The position numbers were made by a program, and so were the translations under genes. 64,000 nt of DNA from assembly GCA_947494995.1 (NCBI GenBank), contig CANLWY010000002.1:124001-188000 (forward strand), in the 5' to 3' direction. How positions within the stretch are numbered: position 1 is the stretch's first letter; the number at the start of each line of letters is the position of its first letter. The notes below the pieces were generated by a model. That model was given only the letters and a program-made list of their open reading frames with translations, made no database searches and was not told the origin of the DNA. This document shows, piece after piece, positions 44,262 through 53,485 of the stretch. This stretch comes from an uncultured Campylobacterales bacterium. Its GTDB lineage: Bacteria > Campylobacterota > Campylobacteria > Campylobacterales > Arcobacteraceae.

Positions 44262-45107
44262 ATGCTAGATAATAACGCTTTACACGAAAGAGTAAAAACT
44301 ATACTTTATTCTCTGACAGGTATTACCCTTGCAGAGAATAAAGATATTATGATTTCAAATCGTTTACATAAACTGAAAAGAGATACAAAATATACGGGTG
44401 ATATAGAACATTTATTGGAAGTAATTGAAAATGATGGTCTATATCAAATGGAATTTATAAACTCTTTTACTACAAATAAAACACACTTCTTTAGAGAAGA
44501 TTTTCATTTTACAGATTTAAAAGATAGAGTTTTACCAGAGTTTGCAAAATCAGGTAGTCCTATTAAAATGTATTGTTCAGCTTCTTCTACAGGAGAAGAA
44601 CCATACTCTATGGCAATGACTGTACTGGAAGCAAATGAAGAGCTTGGAAGAAATATAAGTGCTTCAATTCTAGCAACAGATATTGATACAAATGTTCTTC
44701 AATATGCTGCGAATGGTGTTTATAGATTTTCTAAATCATCAAAAGAGTTTCCTGAATGGATAAAACCTCAAAAATACTTTAAAAGAAGAGTTAAAAAAAC
44801 TCTTGCTTCAGAAGAGATTTTAATTAAAGTGAAACCAGAATTACAAAAAATGTGTACTTTTCAAGTAATGAATTTAAATGATTCAACCTACCCTTATGAA
44901 AGGAACTATTTTGATGTGATTTTTTGTAGAAATGTATTGATCTATTTTTCAAGTGAAGACCAAAATAAAATACTTAAAAAACTATTCTCTCATTTAAAAA
45001 TGGGTGGTACTTTATATTTAGGACATTCAGAAAATCCACAGGATTTAATAAACTATGTTAGTAGAGTTGGTCAAAATGTTTTTATTAAGACAAAGGAATT
45101 ACATTGA
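44262..45107 (+). CDS. cheR: Chemotaxis methyltransferase CheR
   Basis: A 281-aa enzyme that methylates glutamates on chemoreceptors with SAM. FTTNKTHFFREDFHF, YCSASSTGEEPYSMAM (SAM site), LATDIDTNVLQYAANGVY and VIFCRNVLIYFSSEDQ are the family blocks in order. The C-terminal GGTLYLGHSEN is standard. It lies 7 bp after cheA and overlaps cheD by 4 bp. Confidence 0.93.
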   Translation: MLDNNALHERVKTILYSLTGITLAENKDIMISNRLHKLKRDTKYTGDIEHLLEVIENDGLYQMEFINSFTTNKTHFFREDFHFTDLKDRVLPEFAKSGSPIKMYCSASSTGEEPYSMAMTVLEANEELGRNISASILATDIDTNVLQYAANGVYRFSKSSKEFPEWIKPQKYFKRRVKKTLASEEILIKVKPELQKMCTFQVMNLNDSTYPYERNYFDVIFCRNVLIYFSSEDQNKILKKLFSHLKMGGTLYLGHSENPQDLINYVSRVGQNVFIKTKELH

Positions 45108-45781
45108 TTGTAATTGGACATAAAGATGGAAGTATAGAAAAAGCTTCAATTTCAAGATTTACTCAAAAAACAAAAGGATATAATACTCATACTATAATTG
45201 GTGGTGAGTTTGCTGTTGGTAAAGATATTGACAATATTGCCTTTAAAACACTATTAGGTTCATGTGTAGCAATAATGTTTTATGATAATGTTAGTAAAGT
45301 TAAAGCAATGAATCATTTTTTATTGCCAACAACAAATAGTACAAATGATGATATGAAATATGGACTTTACTCTGTTGAAGCTATGTTAAATGAGATGTAT
45401 AAATTAGGGTGTAGTAAACAAAATATGACTGCCAAAATTTCCGGTGGAGCAGATATTATGCAATTAAATATGTCTTCAAATACAATAGGGCATAGAAATG
45501 TAGAATTTGCTAAGGATTTTTGTAAATCAGAGGGGTTTAAATTAGTTAGTGAACATACTCGTGGAGAACATGGTAGACTTATTCTGCTAGCGGAAGAGTT
45601 TCAAACTTTTATTAAAGTTACTCAGAAAAGTGAAACTGACAATAAAATTCTTAATGAAGAGAAAGCTCTTCAAACAGAGATTACAAAAGCACCAGTTATC
45701 AAAGAGTATGTTGGTGGTGTTGATTTATTTGGTGCTGATGAAAAAGAAGCAGAACCTGAGATGGAAATTGAACTTTTCTAA
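45104..45781 (+). CDS. cheD: Chemoreceptor glutamine deamidase CheD
   Basis: A 225-aa deamidase acting on chemoreceptor glutamines. The catalytic cysteine lies in LLGSCVAIMFYD and the histidine in MNHFLLPTT, with KISGGADIMQ further on. The last roughly 60 residues are an acidic extension (GGVDLFGADEKEAEPEMEIE) not typical of the family. The start is TTG overlapping the cheR stop. It stands between cheR and cheB, in line with receptor-modification enzymes being made together. Confidence 0.88.
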   Translation: MIVIGHKDGSIEKASISRFTQKTKGYNTHTIIGGEFAVGKDIDNIAFKTLLGSCVAIMFYDNVSKVKAMNHFLLPTTNSTNDDMKYGLYSVEAMLNEMYKLGCSKQNMTAKISGGADIMQLNMSSNTIGHRNVEFAKDFCKSEGFKLVSEHTRGEHGRLILLAEEFQTFIKVTQKSETDNKILNEEKALQTEITKAPVIKEYVGGVDLFGADEKEAEPEMEIELF

Positions 45782-45799
45782 AAAGGAGCAGGGTAAAAT

Positions 45800-46879
45800 A
45801 TGTATACTGTATTAGTAATTGATGATTCTCCTTCTATGAGAAGAATTATTAAGGATATGATTAATAGCATTGATGAATTTGAAGTAATTGCAGAAGCAAT
45901 TGATGCATACGATGCAAGGGAAAAAATTAAACAGTATGAACCTGATTTAGTTACAATTGATATAAACATGCCAAAAATGAATGGTGTAACATTCTTAAGA
46001 AACCTTATGAGGTTACATCCTATGCCTGCAGTTGTTATTTCAGGTGAGGGCGAAAGAGGAAATGATATTTTTGATGATGGTGCAGTAGGGTTTATACATA
46101 AGCCAGAAACTGGTGAGTCTATGGCTGCATTTGCAGAAAGAATTAAAGATAGTTTATTAAATTTAACATTTTTACTTAAAAGATATACCTTAAAAAAACC
46201 AAAGCCTTTAAAGCAAGTAGTTTCAAAGAGAAGTACTGAAATAGATAAGAAAAATCATCCTGATGAAGTAATTAAATCTAACCCTGCTGTATTAGGAGGA
46301 AAGAGAGTAATTGCAATAGGTTCATCAACAGGTGGTGTTGAATCACTTTTAAGGGTCTTTAAGAATTTAACAAATAACCTACCTCCTATATTAATAACAC
46401 AACACATACCTTATGGTTTTTCAAAATCGTTTGCAGATAGATTAAATGATAATTCTGTGTTAACAGTTCATGAAGCAAAAGATGGAATGGTATTAGAAAA
46501 TGGTCATGCTTATTTAGCCCCTGGAAATATGCACTTAACTATAGAAAGAGGTGCAGGGGGAGTATATAAGACAAGACTTCTTGATACAATCAAAGTTTCT
46601 CATCATAGACCAAGTGTAGATGTCCTTTTTAGATCAGTAAATAATACAGTTGGTTCAACTGCAATGGCTATTATGATGACAGGTATGGGAGATGACGGTT
46701 CAATTGCTATGAAAGAGATGTTTGATAATGGAGCTTATACTGTTGCACAAAATGAAGAGAGTTGTGTAGTATTTGGAATGCCAGCAAAAGCAATTAAAAA
46801 AGGTGCAATAAAAGATATTGTTCATTTAGATGATATTGCAAAACATATAATTGAGTTTAGTTCTGGGAAAAGAAGATAA
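45800..46879 (+). CDS. cheB: Chemotaxis methylesterase CheB with receiver
   Basis: A 359-aa enzyme that removes receptor methyl groups and may deamidate. The receiver domain (about 1-125) has IDDSPSMRR, the phosphoacceptor in TIDINMPKMNG and lysine in FIHKPE. A linker leads to the esterase domain (from about 165) with the catalytic Ser in AIGSSTGGVE, His in ITQHIPYGFS and Asp in MMTGMGDDGS. The presence of a receiver is notable because CheB of Campylobacter jejuni lacks it. It is last in the operon; a loose hairpin (46871-46905) follows. Confidence 0.92.
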   Translation: MYTVLVIDDSPSMRRIIKDMINSIDEFEVIAEAIDAYDAREKIKQYEPDLVTIDINMPKMNGVTFLRNLMRLHPMPAVVISGEGERGNDIFDDGAVGFIHKPETGESMAAFAERIKDSLLNLTFLLKRYTLKKPKPLKQVVSKRSTEIDKKNHPDEVIKSNPAVLGGKRVIAIGSSTGGVESLLRVFKNLTNNLPPILITQHIPYGFSKSFADRLNDNSVLTVHEAKDGMVLENGHAYLAPGNMHLTIERGAGGVYKTRLLDTIKVSHHRPSVDVLFRSVNNTVGSTAMAIMMTGMGDDGSIAMKEMFDNGAYTVAQNEESCVVFGMPAKAIKKGAIKDIVHLDDIAKHIIEFSSGKRR

Positions 46880-46923
46880 TAGATAGATTAAATATCTTAT
46901 CTTCTCTCTAGGTAGATATATAA

Positions 46924-46951
46924 AAGTTTGAAAATTATAGTTTTCAATACT
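46924..46951. other. Candidate difH recombination site next to xerH
   Basis: A 28-bp imperfect palindrome centred at 46937.5, with a perfect core of TTGAAAA (46928-46934) and TTTTCAA (46941-46947) separated by 6 bases, and outer arms AAGT/TACT. The 11-bp arms around a 6-bp centre fit a Xer site. The TGAAAA...AGTTTTCA core resembles difH of Helicobacter and Campylobacter as I remember it. It lies 60 bases before the xerH start. An xerH promoter operator or a terminator of cheB remains possible. Confidence 0.5.
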
Positions 46952-47011
46952 AATTAATATAAATTTAACTATAATACAATATTTAATAGATTTAGTACTT
47001 AAAGGCCATAT

Positions 47012-48067
47012 ATGCGATATGATTTAGATTTTTGTAACTCTTTTGATAAAACACTTCTTTTTTGGATTGAAAGACTTATAAGAAATAAACTTACAACACT
47101 CTCTAACTCAAATGTAAATGATAAAGATAGACTTGCTCAAATTATTCAAGATCTTGTACGAGGAACTAAATCTATTGATGAATTAAAAACTTTAGTAAAA
47201 TCAGCAAGAAATATTGGTTTAGCTGGAGTAAATACTTATTTTAATCCTTTAGCTAAACTATATGAATTCTTAAAGAATTTAGGTTTAGCTTCAATGAAAG
47301 AGATAGATGAGGAACTTTTAAGTGATTTTCTAGCAAGTTCAACTAGTGGTTTGTCTGATGCTTCTAAAAAGAATCATAGAATTGCCCTACTTGCATTGTT
47401 TTCATATATTGATAAACAAAATGAGAACTCTGATGGTACTTCATATCAGTTTAAAATAGAGCTAAAAAATTGGGGTGGTTTATCTGGTAAATCAGGTACA
47501 AAACTTCCTGCACATATGAATAAAGATGAAATAGATAGGTTTTTAAAAGCAATCAATTCTTTTGAATTTACACCTGAAACTGCTTATAGAAATAGACTTA
47601 TCATCAAAATGATAATTTATACAGGAATAAGAGTTTCTGAGATGTTAAATCTAAAAATGAGAGATATATTTAAAGAAGATGATGTTTATATATTACAAGT
47701 AAAAGGAAAAGGAAATAAACCAAGAGTTGTAATGATAAAGGCTTCAATAATAGAAAATGATTTACAAAATTGGTTAAATATGCGTATTTGCAATGATGAT
47801 TTATTAGTTTGTAATAAAAAAGGAAATAGGTTAACACAAGCTTATGTTAGCCGTATTGTTGAAAACATACTTATTAGTGCAGGAATAAGAAAAGAGAAAA
47901 ATGGGGCTCATATGTTAAGACACTCTTTTGCTACCCTACTTTATCAAAAGCATCATGATTTAATACTTGTACAAGAAGCACTTGGACACGCAGATATCAA
48001 TACTTCAAGAATATATACGCATTTTGATAAAGATAGATTAAGAGCTACTACAAACTTAATGGATTAG
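47012..48067 (+). CDS. xerH: Tyrosine recombinase XerH
   Basis: A 351-aa recombinase that resolves chromosome dimers at dif in Campylobacterota as a single-protein system. The N-terminal core-binding domain is about 1-165. The catalytic domain shows the first Arg in IYTGIRVSEML (about 206), Lys in QVKGKGNKPR, HMLRHSFATLL (about 299-309), LGHADINTSRIYTHFD with the last His and the Tyr nucleophile near 335. The length and the opening FCNSFDKTLLFWIERLI match XerH rather than XerC/D. The candidate dif site sits directly upstream, and FtsK of this window would be its activator. Confidence 0.88.
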   Translation: MRYDLDFCNSFDKTLLFWIERLIRNKLTTLSNSNVNDKDRLAQIIQDLVRGTKSIDELKTLVKSARNIGLAGVNTYFNPLAKLYEFLKNLGLASMKEIDEELLSDFLASSTSGLSDASKKNHRIALLALFSYIDKQNENSDGTSYQFKIELKNWGGLSGKSGTKLPAHMNKDEIDRFLKAINSFEFTPETAYRNRLIIKMIIYTGIRVSEMLNLKMRDIFKEDDVYILQVKGKGNKPRVVMIKASIIENDLQNWLNMRICNDDLLVCNKKGNRLTQAYVSRIVENILISAGIRKEKNGAHMLRHSFATLLYQKHHDLILVQEALGHADINTSRIYTHFDKDRLRATTNLMD

Positions 48068-48075
48068 TGGTGAAT

Positions 48076-48354
48076 TTACCATAGTGATGCTGTCTCAATG
48101 TCATCACTTTGAGTATCTTCTATTTCTAAATATATTTCATCATCATAATCTAAGTATATAGAATAGTCTCCTATACTTATACTATTTTGGATATTTCTTT
48201 TATTTAAATAGGCATCATCATTACCACTTGAAAGATCAGATAAATAGTACTCAACCATTGAAGGAGCCATACTATTGATACTTTGATCTAATAAATCAAA
48301 ACTATCAACTCCAAAGGTTGAGTATAAAGAATTCTTGTTTAAAAGTAGAATCAT
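48076..48354 (-). CDS. Unknown 92-aa acidic protein
   Basis: Not recognised. The protein is strongly acidic, rich in Asp, Ser and Tyr (IYLDYDDEIYLEIEDTQSDD near the end), with a hydrophobic beginning (MILLLNKNSLYSTFGVDSFD). No catalytic motif. It starts 4 bp after the coiled-coil gene stop and is transcribed with it, so the two may work together. It converges on xerH. Confidence 0.5.
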   Translation of the reverse strand: MILLLNKNSLYSTFGVDSFDLLDQSINSMAPSMVEYYLSDLSSGNDDAYLNKRNIQNSISIGDYSIYLDYDDEIYLEIEDTQSDDIETASLW

Positions 48355-48357
48355 ATA

Positions 48358-48849
48358 TTAATTATTAAATCCATTTAATAAAGAGGCCATTCTATTTAGG
48401 TCTATTTTGTTTTCAGAAGAGTCAGGGTGTTCTTCTTTTTCAATAACTATCTCTTCTATAGATTCTCTAACATCTTTTTTTTCTTCTTCTTTTTTCTTCT
48501 CTTCAAGTTTATTATTTTCTATTTTGTTATCTTCTTGTTTTGTAAAGTTTTGTGCTTGAGGAGAAGCTGGATGAGTTTTCTTACTTAAAAGTCCTTCAAT
48601 TTTATCAAGCATTGAGTTGATGTTTGAAGAGTCTTTTTCTGTACTGTCTTGAAGTACATTTACATTGTCTTCTAAATCTCTATTCTCATCTTCAAGTGAA
48701 GAAATTTTATCTTTTAAATTACTAACTTCATTATTTAATTTATCATTTTCATTTTGTAATTCATCATAAGAGTTTTGTAACTCTTCATATCCAGTTATTA
48801 ACTTTTCTAGAGCTTCATTTAGTTTCGTGATAGTCTCAGTATTTGTCAT
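48358..48849 (-). CDS. Unknown coiled-coil protein of 163 aa
   Basis: A cytoplasmic protein with a long coiled coil at about 5-90 (LQNSYDELQNENDKLNNEV, then LKDKISSLEDENRDLEDNV), a short Pro/Gln-rich hinge, a lysine/glutamate-rich stretch (KKKEEEKKDV) and a C-terminal patch (DLNRMASLLNGFNN) that may bind a partner. The N-terminal part resembles ZapB/TolA-style coils only in composition. It leads a likely two-gene unit with the 92-aa protein. The function is unknown. Confidence 0.6.
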   Translation of the reverse strand: MTNTETITKLNEALEKLITGYEELQNSYDELQNENDKLNNEVSNLKDKISSLEDENRDLEDNVNVLQDSTEKDSSNINSMLDKIEGLLSKKTHPASPQAQNFTKQEDNKIENNKLEEKKKEEEKKDVRESIEEIVIEKEEHPDSSENKIDLNRMASLLNGFNN

Positions 48850-48903
48850 GAATTTAGTCCTTAAATATTATCATATATTATAAAAGTCATATTATTGCAA
48901 AAA

Positions 48904-50874
48904 TTAGCTAATAATTCCATCAATTTTTAGTAAAGAATCAACACTTGGTTCTCTTTGTGCCAAATCAAAGAAAAGCTCGTCCATATCTTTTGAACCACCG
49001 TTTTGTAATATAGTGGTTTTGTATTTAACAGCAAGCTCTTTGTTTAACACTTGACCAGAGTTAATAAACATATAAAAAGCATCAGCACTTAAAACTTCTG
49101 CCCACTTATATGAGTAATATCCTGCGGCATATCCACCTGCAAAAATATGAGAAAATCCGTTTTGAAACTTATTATATGATGGAGGAATTATTGCTGCATA
49201 CTCTTTTCTAATATCATCAAGTAAATTTTGTACTTCTTCTTCACTAGTATATAGTCTTTGATATAGTTTAAAATCAAATAATGCAAACTCAACTTGTCTT
49301 AGCATTGCAAGAGAAGATTGAAAGTTCTTAGCATTGATAATTCTATCTATTGCTTCATTACTTAATACTTTTCCAGTCTCATGATGTTTTGCAAATAGTT
49401 TTAAAACCTCTTTATCATAAGCAAAATACTCTAAGAATTGTGATGGAAATTCAACAGTATCCCAAGTAACGCCAGAAATACCACTAACTAAAGCTTCTGG
49501 AACCTTTGATAATAGATGATGTAAAGCATGTCCCATCTCATGAAATAGGGTAACTACATCATCATGTCTTAGAAGTGATGGTGTTGATTCAGTTGATGGA
49601 GGAAAGTTACATACTATATAAGCTGTTGGAAGTTGTTCTTCTCCTTTACTATCTATATAGTAAGAGTGCCAGTTATTCATCCATGCACCCCCTCTTTTCT
49701 CTTTTCTAGCTTCTAAGTCAATAAAGATTCTAGCAATTGTCTTTCCATCTTCACTTATATCGTATACTCTTGCTTTCTCATCCCAAGATTTAGCATTTGC
49801 TTGAGTAAATTTGATATTAAATACTTCATTTAAAAAGTCAAAGAAACCATTTAAAACTGAAGTTTGTTCAAAATATGGTCTATAAAATTCTTGATCTATA
49901 TCGTATTTTTCTTTTTTTAGTTTTTCAGAGTAGTATGCTAAATCATAGCTTTGAACATCATCAATACCATCTTTTGAAGCATACTCTTTTACCTCTTCTA
50001 ACTCTTCAATTGCCCTATTTTTACCTTTACTAGCAAGCTCTTCAAGGAAAGATACAACATCTTCCTCTTTTTTAGCCATTTTTGTAGCAAGAGAGTATGA
50101 AGCATAGTTTTCAAAACCTAAGATTTTTACCATTTCATCTTTTAGTTTTAGTATCTCCTCTATGATTTTTCCATTTTCAGGAGCTCTTGTACAATATGCT
50201 TTATAAATCTCTTCTCTTTTCTCTCTGTTTGTACCATATGTAATATATGCTAAATACGATGGCATTTGAAGTGTAAACTTATATTTTGTTTTACCCTCTT
50301 CTTCAAATTTTGCTAATTCTAAATCTGAAGCTGGTATCTCTTTTACATCTTCAAAATCATCAATAATCATTTCATAGGCATTTGTAGCATTTAAAAGGTT
50401 TTGAGAAAACTTATGTGATAGTTCACTAAGAGTTAAATTTAACTCTTTTAGTCTTTCTTTTTTTTCGTTATTTAAATGACAACCACTTAATTTGAAGTCT
50501 CTAATTTCATTTTCTAATACTTTTAATTGTATATCATTTAATGAGCTTTTATTCTTATCTTGTATATCTTTTAAAGATCTATAAATATTATCATTTTGAC
50601 TTATCTCAGTTTGATAGTTTGAGATTAAAGGTAAGCACTCTTCGTAAACTTTTTGCGTTATTTCTGAGTTTTTAACTGAATCTATATGAAAGATTGGAGT
50701 TACAAAATCACTAATGCCCTCCCCTATCTCTTCAAAAGGTTTCACAAAATTTTTATATGTTTTTTCTTCTATTTTTAAAAGTTCTTCTATTTGCTCTTTA
50801 CTACTTGATAAAAGTTGTTCTAAATCGTTTTTACTGTTTTCAATATTGTCTAAATTAAATTCTTTAAATGACAT
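48904..50874 (-). CDS. prlC: M3-family oligopeptidase
   Basis: A 656-aa cytoplasmic zinc peptidase (oligopeptidase A / thimet type) that degrades short peptides and cleaved signal peptides. The zinc motif HEMGHALHH lies near 445-453, with the third ligand expected in DTVEFPSQFLEYF. The C-terminal blocks HIFAGGYAAGYYSYKWAEVLSADAF (in two parts) are the family hallmark. It is followed downstream on the same strand by the unknown coiled-coil gene and preceded by prmC at 18 bp. Confidence 0.9.
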   Translation of the reverse strand: MSFKEFNLDNIENSKNDLEQLLSSSKEQIEELLKIEEKTYKNFVKPFEEIGEGISDFVTPIFHIDSVKNSEITQKVYEECLPLISNYQTEISQNDNIYRSLKDIQDKNKSSLNDIQLKVLENEIRDFKLSGCHLNNEKKERLKELNLTLSELSHKFSQNLLNATNAYEMIIDDFEDVKEIPASDLELAKFEEEGKTKYKFTLQMPSYLAYITYGTNREKREEIYKAYCTRAPENGKIIEEILKLKDEMVKILGFENYASYSLATKMAKKEEDVVSFLEELASKGKNRAIEELEEVKEYASKDGIDDVQSYDLAYYSEKLKKEKYDIDQEFYRPYFEQTSVLNGFFDFLNEVFNIKFTQANAKSWDEKARVYDISEDGKTIARIFIDLEARKEKRGGAWMNNWHSYYIDSKGEEQLPTAYIVCNFPPSTESTPSLLRHDDVVTLFHEMGHALHHLLSKVPEALVSGISGVTWDTVEFPSQFLEYFAYDKEVLKLFAKHHETGKVLSNEAIDRIINAKNFQSSLAMLRQVEFALFDFKLYQRLYTSEEEVQNLLDDIRKEYAAIIPPSYNKFQNGFSHIFAGGYAAGYYSYKWAEVLSADAFYMFINSGQVLNKELAVKYKTTILQNGGSKDMDELFFDLAQREPSVDSLLKIDGIIS

Positions 50875-50892
50875 TTTAATTAATCTCCTGTT

Positions 50893-51720
50893 TTATTTAT
50901 TAAATTTTACTGTAAAGCCTCTATCAAACTTTTCATAGTCTTGATAAAAACTATATTCTTTTATATCAAACTCTTTAAAATAGTTTTCTAAAGGTTTCTT
51001 TTGGTCATAACCCATTTCACAAAGTAAATGAGGTATCATTTTTTTATTTGTATCTTTTATGATATCTTTTAATAACTCATCTCCAACAGTTCCACCAAAA
51101 AGAGCATTAGAAGGTTCAAACTTTACATTTAGAGGAAGTTTGTAATCATCTGCTATATATGGAGGGTTTGAGATAGTCATATGAATATCTGTTTCTGGAA
51201 CATTTTCATAAAGGTTTGAAAGTCTAAACTCTATTTTATCTTCAACATTATGCTTTTTTGCATTTTGACGTGCTAGTTCTAGAGCTTTTTCATTTATATC
51301 AACTGCAATGATTTTTACATCTTTAAGTAATAATGCAAGCATCACAGAGATAATACCACTTCCTGTACCTATTTCTATTATATTGATTGTTTCTTTTTTG
51401 TCTTTGAAAATTTGAACTGCATTTTCAATCAAAAATTCTGTTTCAGGTCTAGGGATTAAAACACCCTCTTTTACTAAAAAAGTCTCTCCATAAAATGAGG
51501 CTTTATTTAATATGTATTCAAGTGGATAGTTTGTTGCTCTTTTATTTACTAGTTTTTCTAGTTCTTTTGTTTGAGTGAACTCATTGTTTGCATGTAAATG
51601 AAGCCAAATAATATTTTTACCCAAGATGTGACCTATCATCATCTCAACTTCTTTTGCAGGTATATGAGTTACTGATTTAAGTTTTTGTGAATACGTTCTA
51701 ACACAATCTTTTATTGTCAT
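50893..51720 (-). CDS. prmC: Release-factor glutamine methyltransferase PrmC
   Basis: A 275-aa SAM enzyme that methylates the GGQ glutamine of release factors 1 and 2. The N-terminal helical part is about 1-85. The SAM site is IIEIGTGSGIISVMLAL (about 113-129), VDINEKALELARQNAKKHNV follows, and the catalytic NPPY lies near 182. The end DYEKFDRGFTVKF is typical. It is upstream of prlC on the same strand. Confidence 0.9.
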   Translation of the reverse strand: MTIKDCVRTYSQKLKSVTHIPAKEVEMMIGHILGKNIIWLHLHANNEFTQTKELEKLVNKRATNYPLEYILNKASFYGETFLVKEGVLIPRPETEFLIENAVQIFKDKKETINIIEIGTGSGIISVMLALLLKDVKIIAVDINEKALELARQNAKKHNVEDKIEFRLSNLYENVPETDIHMTISNPPYIADDYKLPLNVKFEPSNALFGGTVGDELLKDIIKDTNKKMIPHLLCEMGYDQKKPLENYFKEFDIKEYSFYQDYEKFDRGFTVKFNK

Positions 51721-51872
51721 AAATTTTATTTCCTTTAATAAAAGTAGATATTATAGTAAAGCTTTGACTAATATATGATAAATTTGTTTGATATTTTATA
51801 TTGTTGTTATGATTTATTGGATATAAAATATGTAAAATTATTATATTCATTGATATATTCAAAGGACTTTAC

Positions 51873-52337
51873 ATGTATTTTTGGAAAATAGAATTACTCA
51901 AAGATGACCTTATAAATAATAGATTTGATGATAAATCATTGTTGCCATATATTATTTTAACTATCTTCTTATATACGCTTGGAACAGAAATTACGGCATA
52001 TATACCTTACGAGGAAGTTAACTTATTGACATACTTATTATCATTTATGAATGTATTAATACCCATAATAGGTACAATATACATATACAAAAAAAATGGA
52101 GGGGCAAACGGTAAAAACTTTGCGAATAGATACATTACTATTAGTTTTGTAATTGGTATTAGATTTTTAGTTTATTTAATACCTGTTATGATAATACTTA
52201 TTTGCTATTGGAATTTTACATTTTCTGAACAAGAGACTATACCAACAACTCTTTTTGAAATAGTAGTATTGTCGTTATGGTATATAATACTTTATTATAA
52301 TATTGCCAAGCATATTGAATCTTTATCAAAAGTATAA
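51873..52337 (+). CDS. Unknown 154-aa membrane protein
   Basis: An unrecognised inner-membrane protein with four predicted helices: about 24-44, 49-70, 88-113 and 128-147. The loop between helices 2 and 3 is polar and glycine-rich (KKNGGANGKNFANRYITIS). The short N-terminal cytoplasmic part is charged (LLKDDLINNRFDDKS). It has no partner: prmC and hemW point the other way on either side. Codon use (more ACG and TACGAG-like choices) looks a little unlike the neighbours, so recent gain is possible. A poor ribosome binding site (AAAGGA, 7 bases) supports the start. Confidence 0.6.
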   Translation: MYFWKIELLKDDLINNRFDDKSLLPYIILTIFLYTLGTEITAYIPYEEVNLLTYLLSFMNVLIPIIGTIYIYKKNGGANGKNFANRYITISFVIGIRFLVYLIPVMIILICYWNFTFSEQETIPTTLFEIVVLSLWYIILYYNIAKHIESLSKV

Positions 52338-52365
52338 ATAAGTACAAGGAGACCAAAATTTTACT

Positions 52366-53430
52366 TTACTCTAAAACATAAAGTGCCAGTTCATCTGCTA
52401 ATAAAAAGTTCCTATTAATAATTGTTGTATCATTTTGAAATAGTTTGTTTTCTTCTACTAGATGACCCACTCTTTTTAACTCTTCTTTAGTAAATAGTGA
52501 CTTATCTACTCCTAAAGAACATCTAAAACCTAAAAGTACTTGCTCTACCTTTTTATCTTCGTTACTTATCTCTTCATAGTCATATTTTGTTGGACTTTGT
52601 ATATACTCTTCTATTCCTTTATTTGGATAGTATCTTGTATTGTCTACAAAACCTACAGCTCCTGCTCCAACTCCTAGATAGTTTTTATGTTGCCAGTATC
52701 CGTAGTTGTGTTTTGACTCTTCTTCTTTTGATTTTGCAAAATTTGATATTTCATATTGATGAAAACCGTTTTTATTTATATAGTCAAATATTTTATATGA
52801 AAGCTCTTCATCATCTATTTTTACTGACGATTTATTGAAGAATTTTGTTCCTTCTTCTATAGTCAAAGAGTAAGCACTTATATGTGTAATTGGAAGGCTA
52901 AAAGCAGTATCAAAATCCTTTAACATACTATCATAAGTATCACCTGCTACCCCGTATATTATATCACAGTTAATCCTATCAAAACCTATACATTTGGCTC
53001 TTTGTATAGCACTTATAGCCCCTTTAGTATTATGCGCACGACCTAACTTTTTTAGCTTTTCATCATCAAAACTTTGTACCCCAAAGCTGATTCTTTTTAC
53101 TCCGTAATCTTTCATACCTTGAAGCCATTTTTCTGTTGCTGAGTTTGGGTTGCATTCTGTAGTAATTTCAGTATCTTTTGTGATGTATTTATCTAAAATA
53201 TCAAATAACTGTTTGTACTCTTCAATCTTGATTGTACTTGGAGTTCCTCCTCCTAAAAATATAGTTTCTAACTTTTCATCATCTTTTAAATGGGTTTTTA
53301 AATCATTTTGCAATTGTTTTGCTAATGCTTTCATATACTCTTGTTTTAAGTGAAACCTATCTGTATAGGAGTTGAAAGCGCAATAGTGGCATTTACTATC
53401 GCAAAATGGAATATGTATATATAAAAGCAA
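52366..53430 (-). CDS. hemW: HemW, radical-SAM haem chaperone
   Basis: A 354-aa radical-SAM protein long annotated as oxygen-independent coproporphyrinogen oxidase. The cluster motif is CDSKCHYC (C10, C14, C17) in IHIPFCDSKCHYCAFNSY. IFLGGGTPSTI, TTECNPNS, RISFGVQSFDDEKLKKLGR and FDRINCDIIYG follow. The shorter C-terminus and CxxxCxxC without the further F-x-CGC seen in HemN favour HemW, which binds haem and does not make it. It stands alone, divergent from rppH. Confidence 0.85.
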   Translation of the reverse strand: MLLYIHIPFCDSKCHYCAFNSYTDRFHLKQEYMKALAKQLQNDLKTHLKDDEKLETIFLGGGTPSTIKIEEYKQLFDILDKYITKDTEITTECNPNSATEKWLQGMKDYGVKRISFGVQSFDDEKLKKLGRAHNTKGAISAIQRAKCIGFDRINCDIIYGVAGDTYDSMLKDFDTAFSLPITHISAYSLTIEEGTKFFNKSSVKIDDEELSYKIFDYINKNGFHQYEISNFAKSKEEESKHNYGYWQHKNYLGVGAGAVGFVDNTRYYPNKGIEEYIQSPTKYDYEEISNEDKKVEQVLLGFRCSLGVDKSLFTKEELKRVGHLVEENKLFQNDTTIINRNFLLADELALYVLE

Positions 53431-53485
53431 TTTTTAATCCTAGTTAAATTATAATATCAGGCTTATTATAAGGGAAATATTATTT

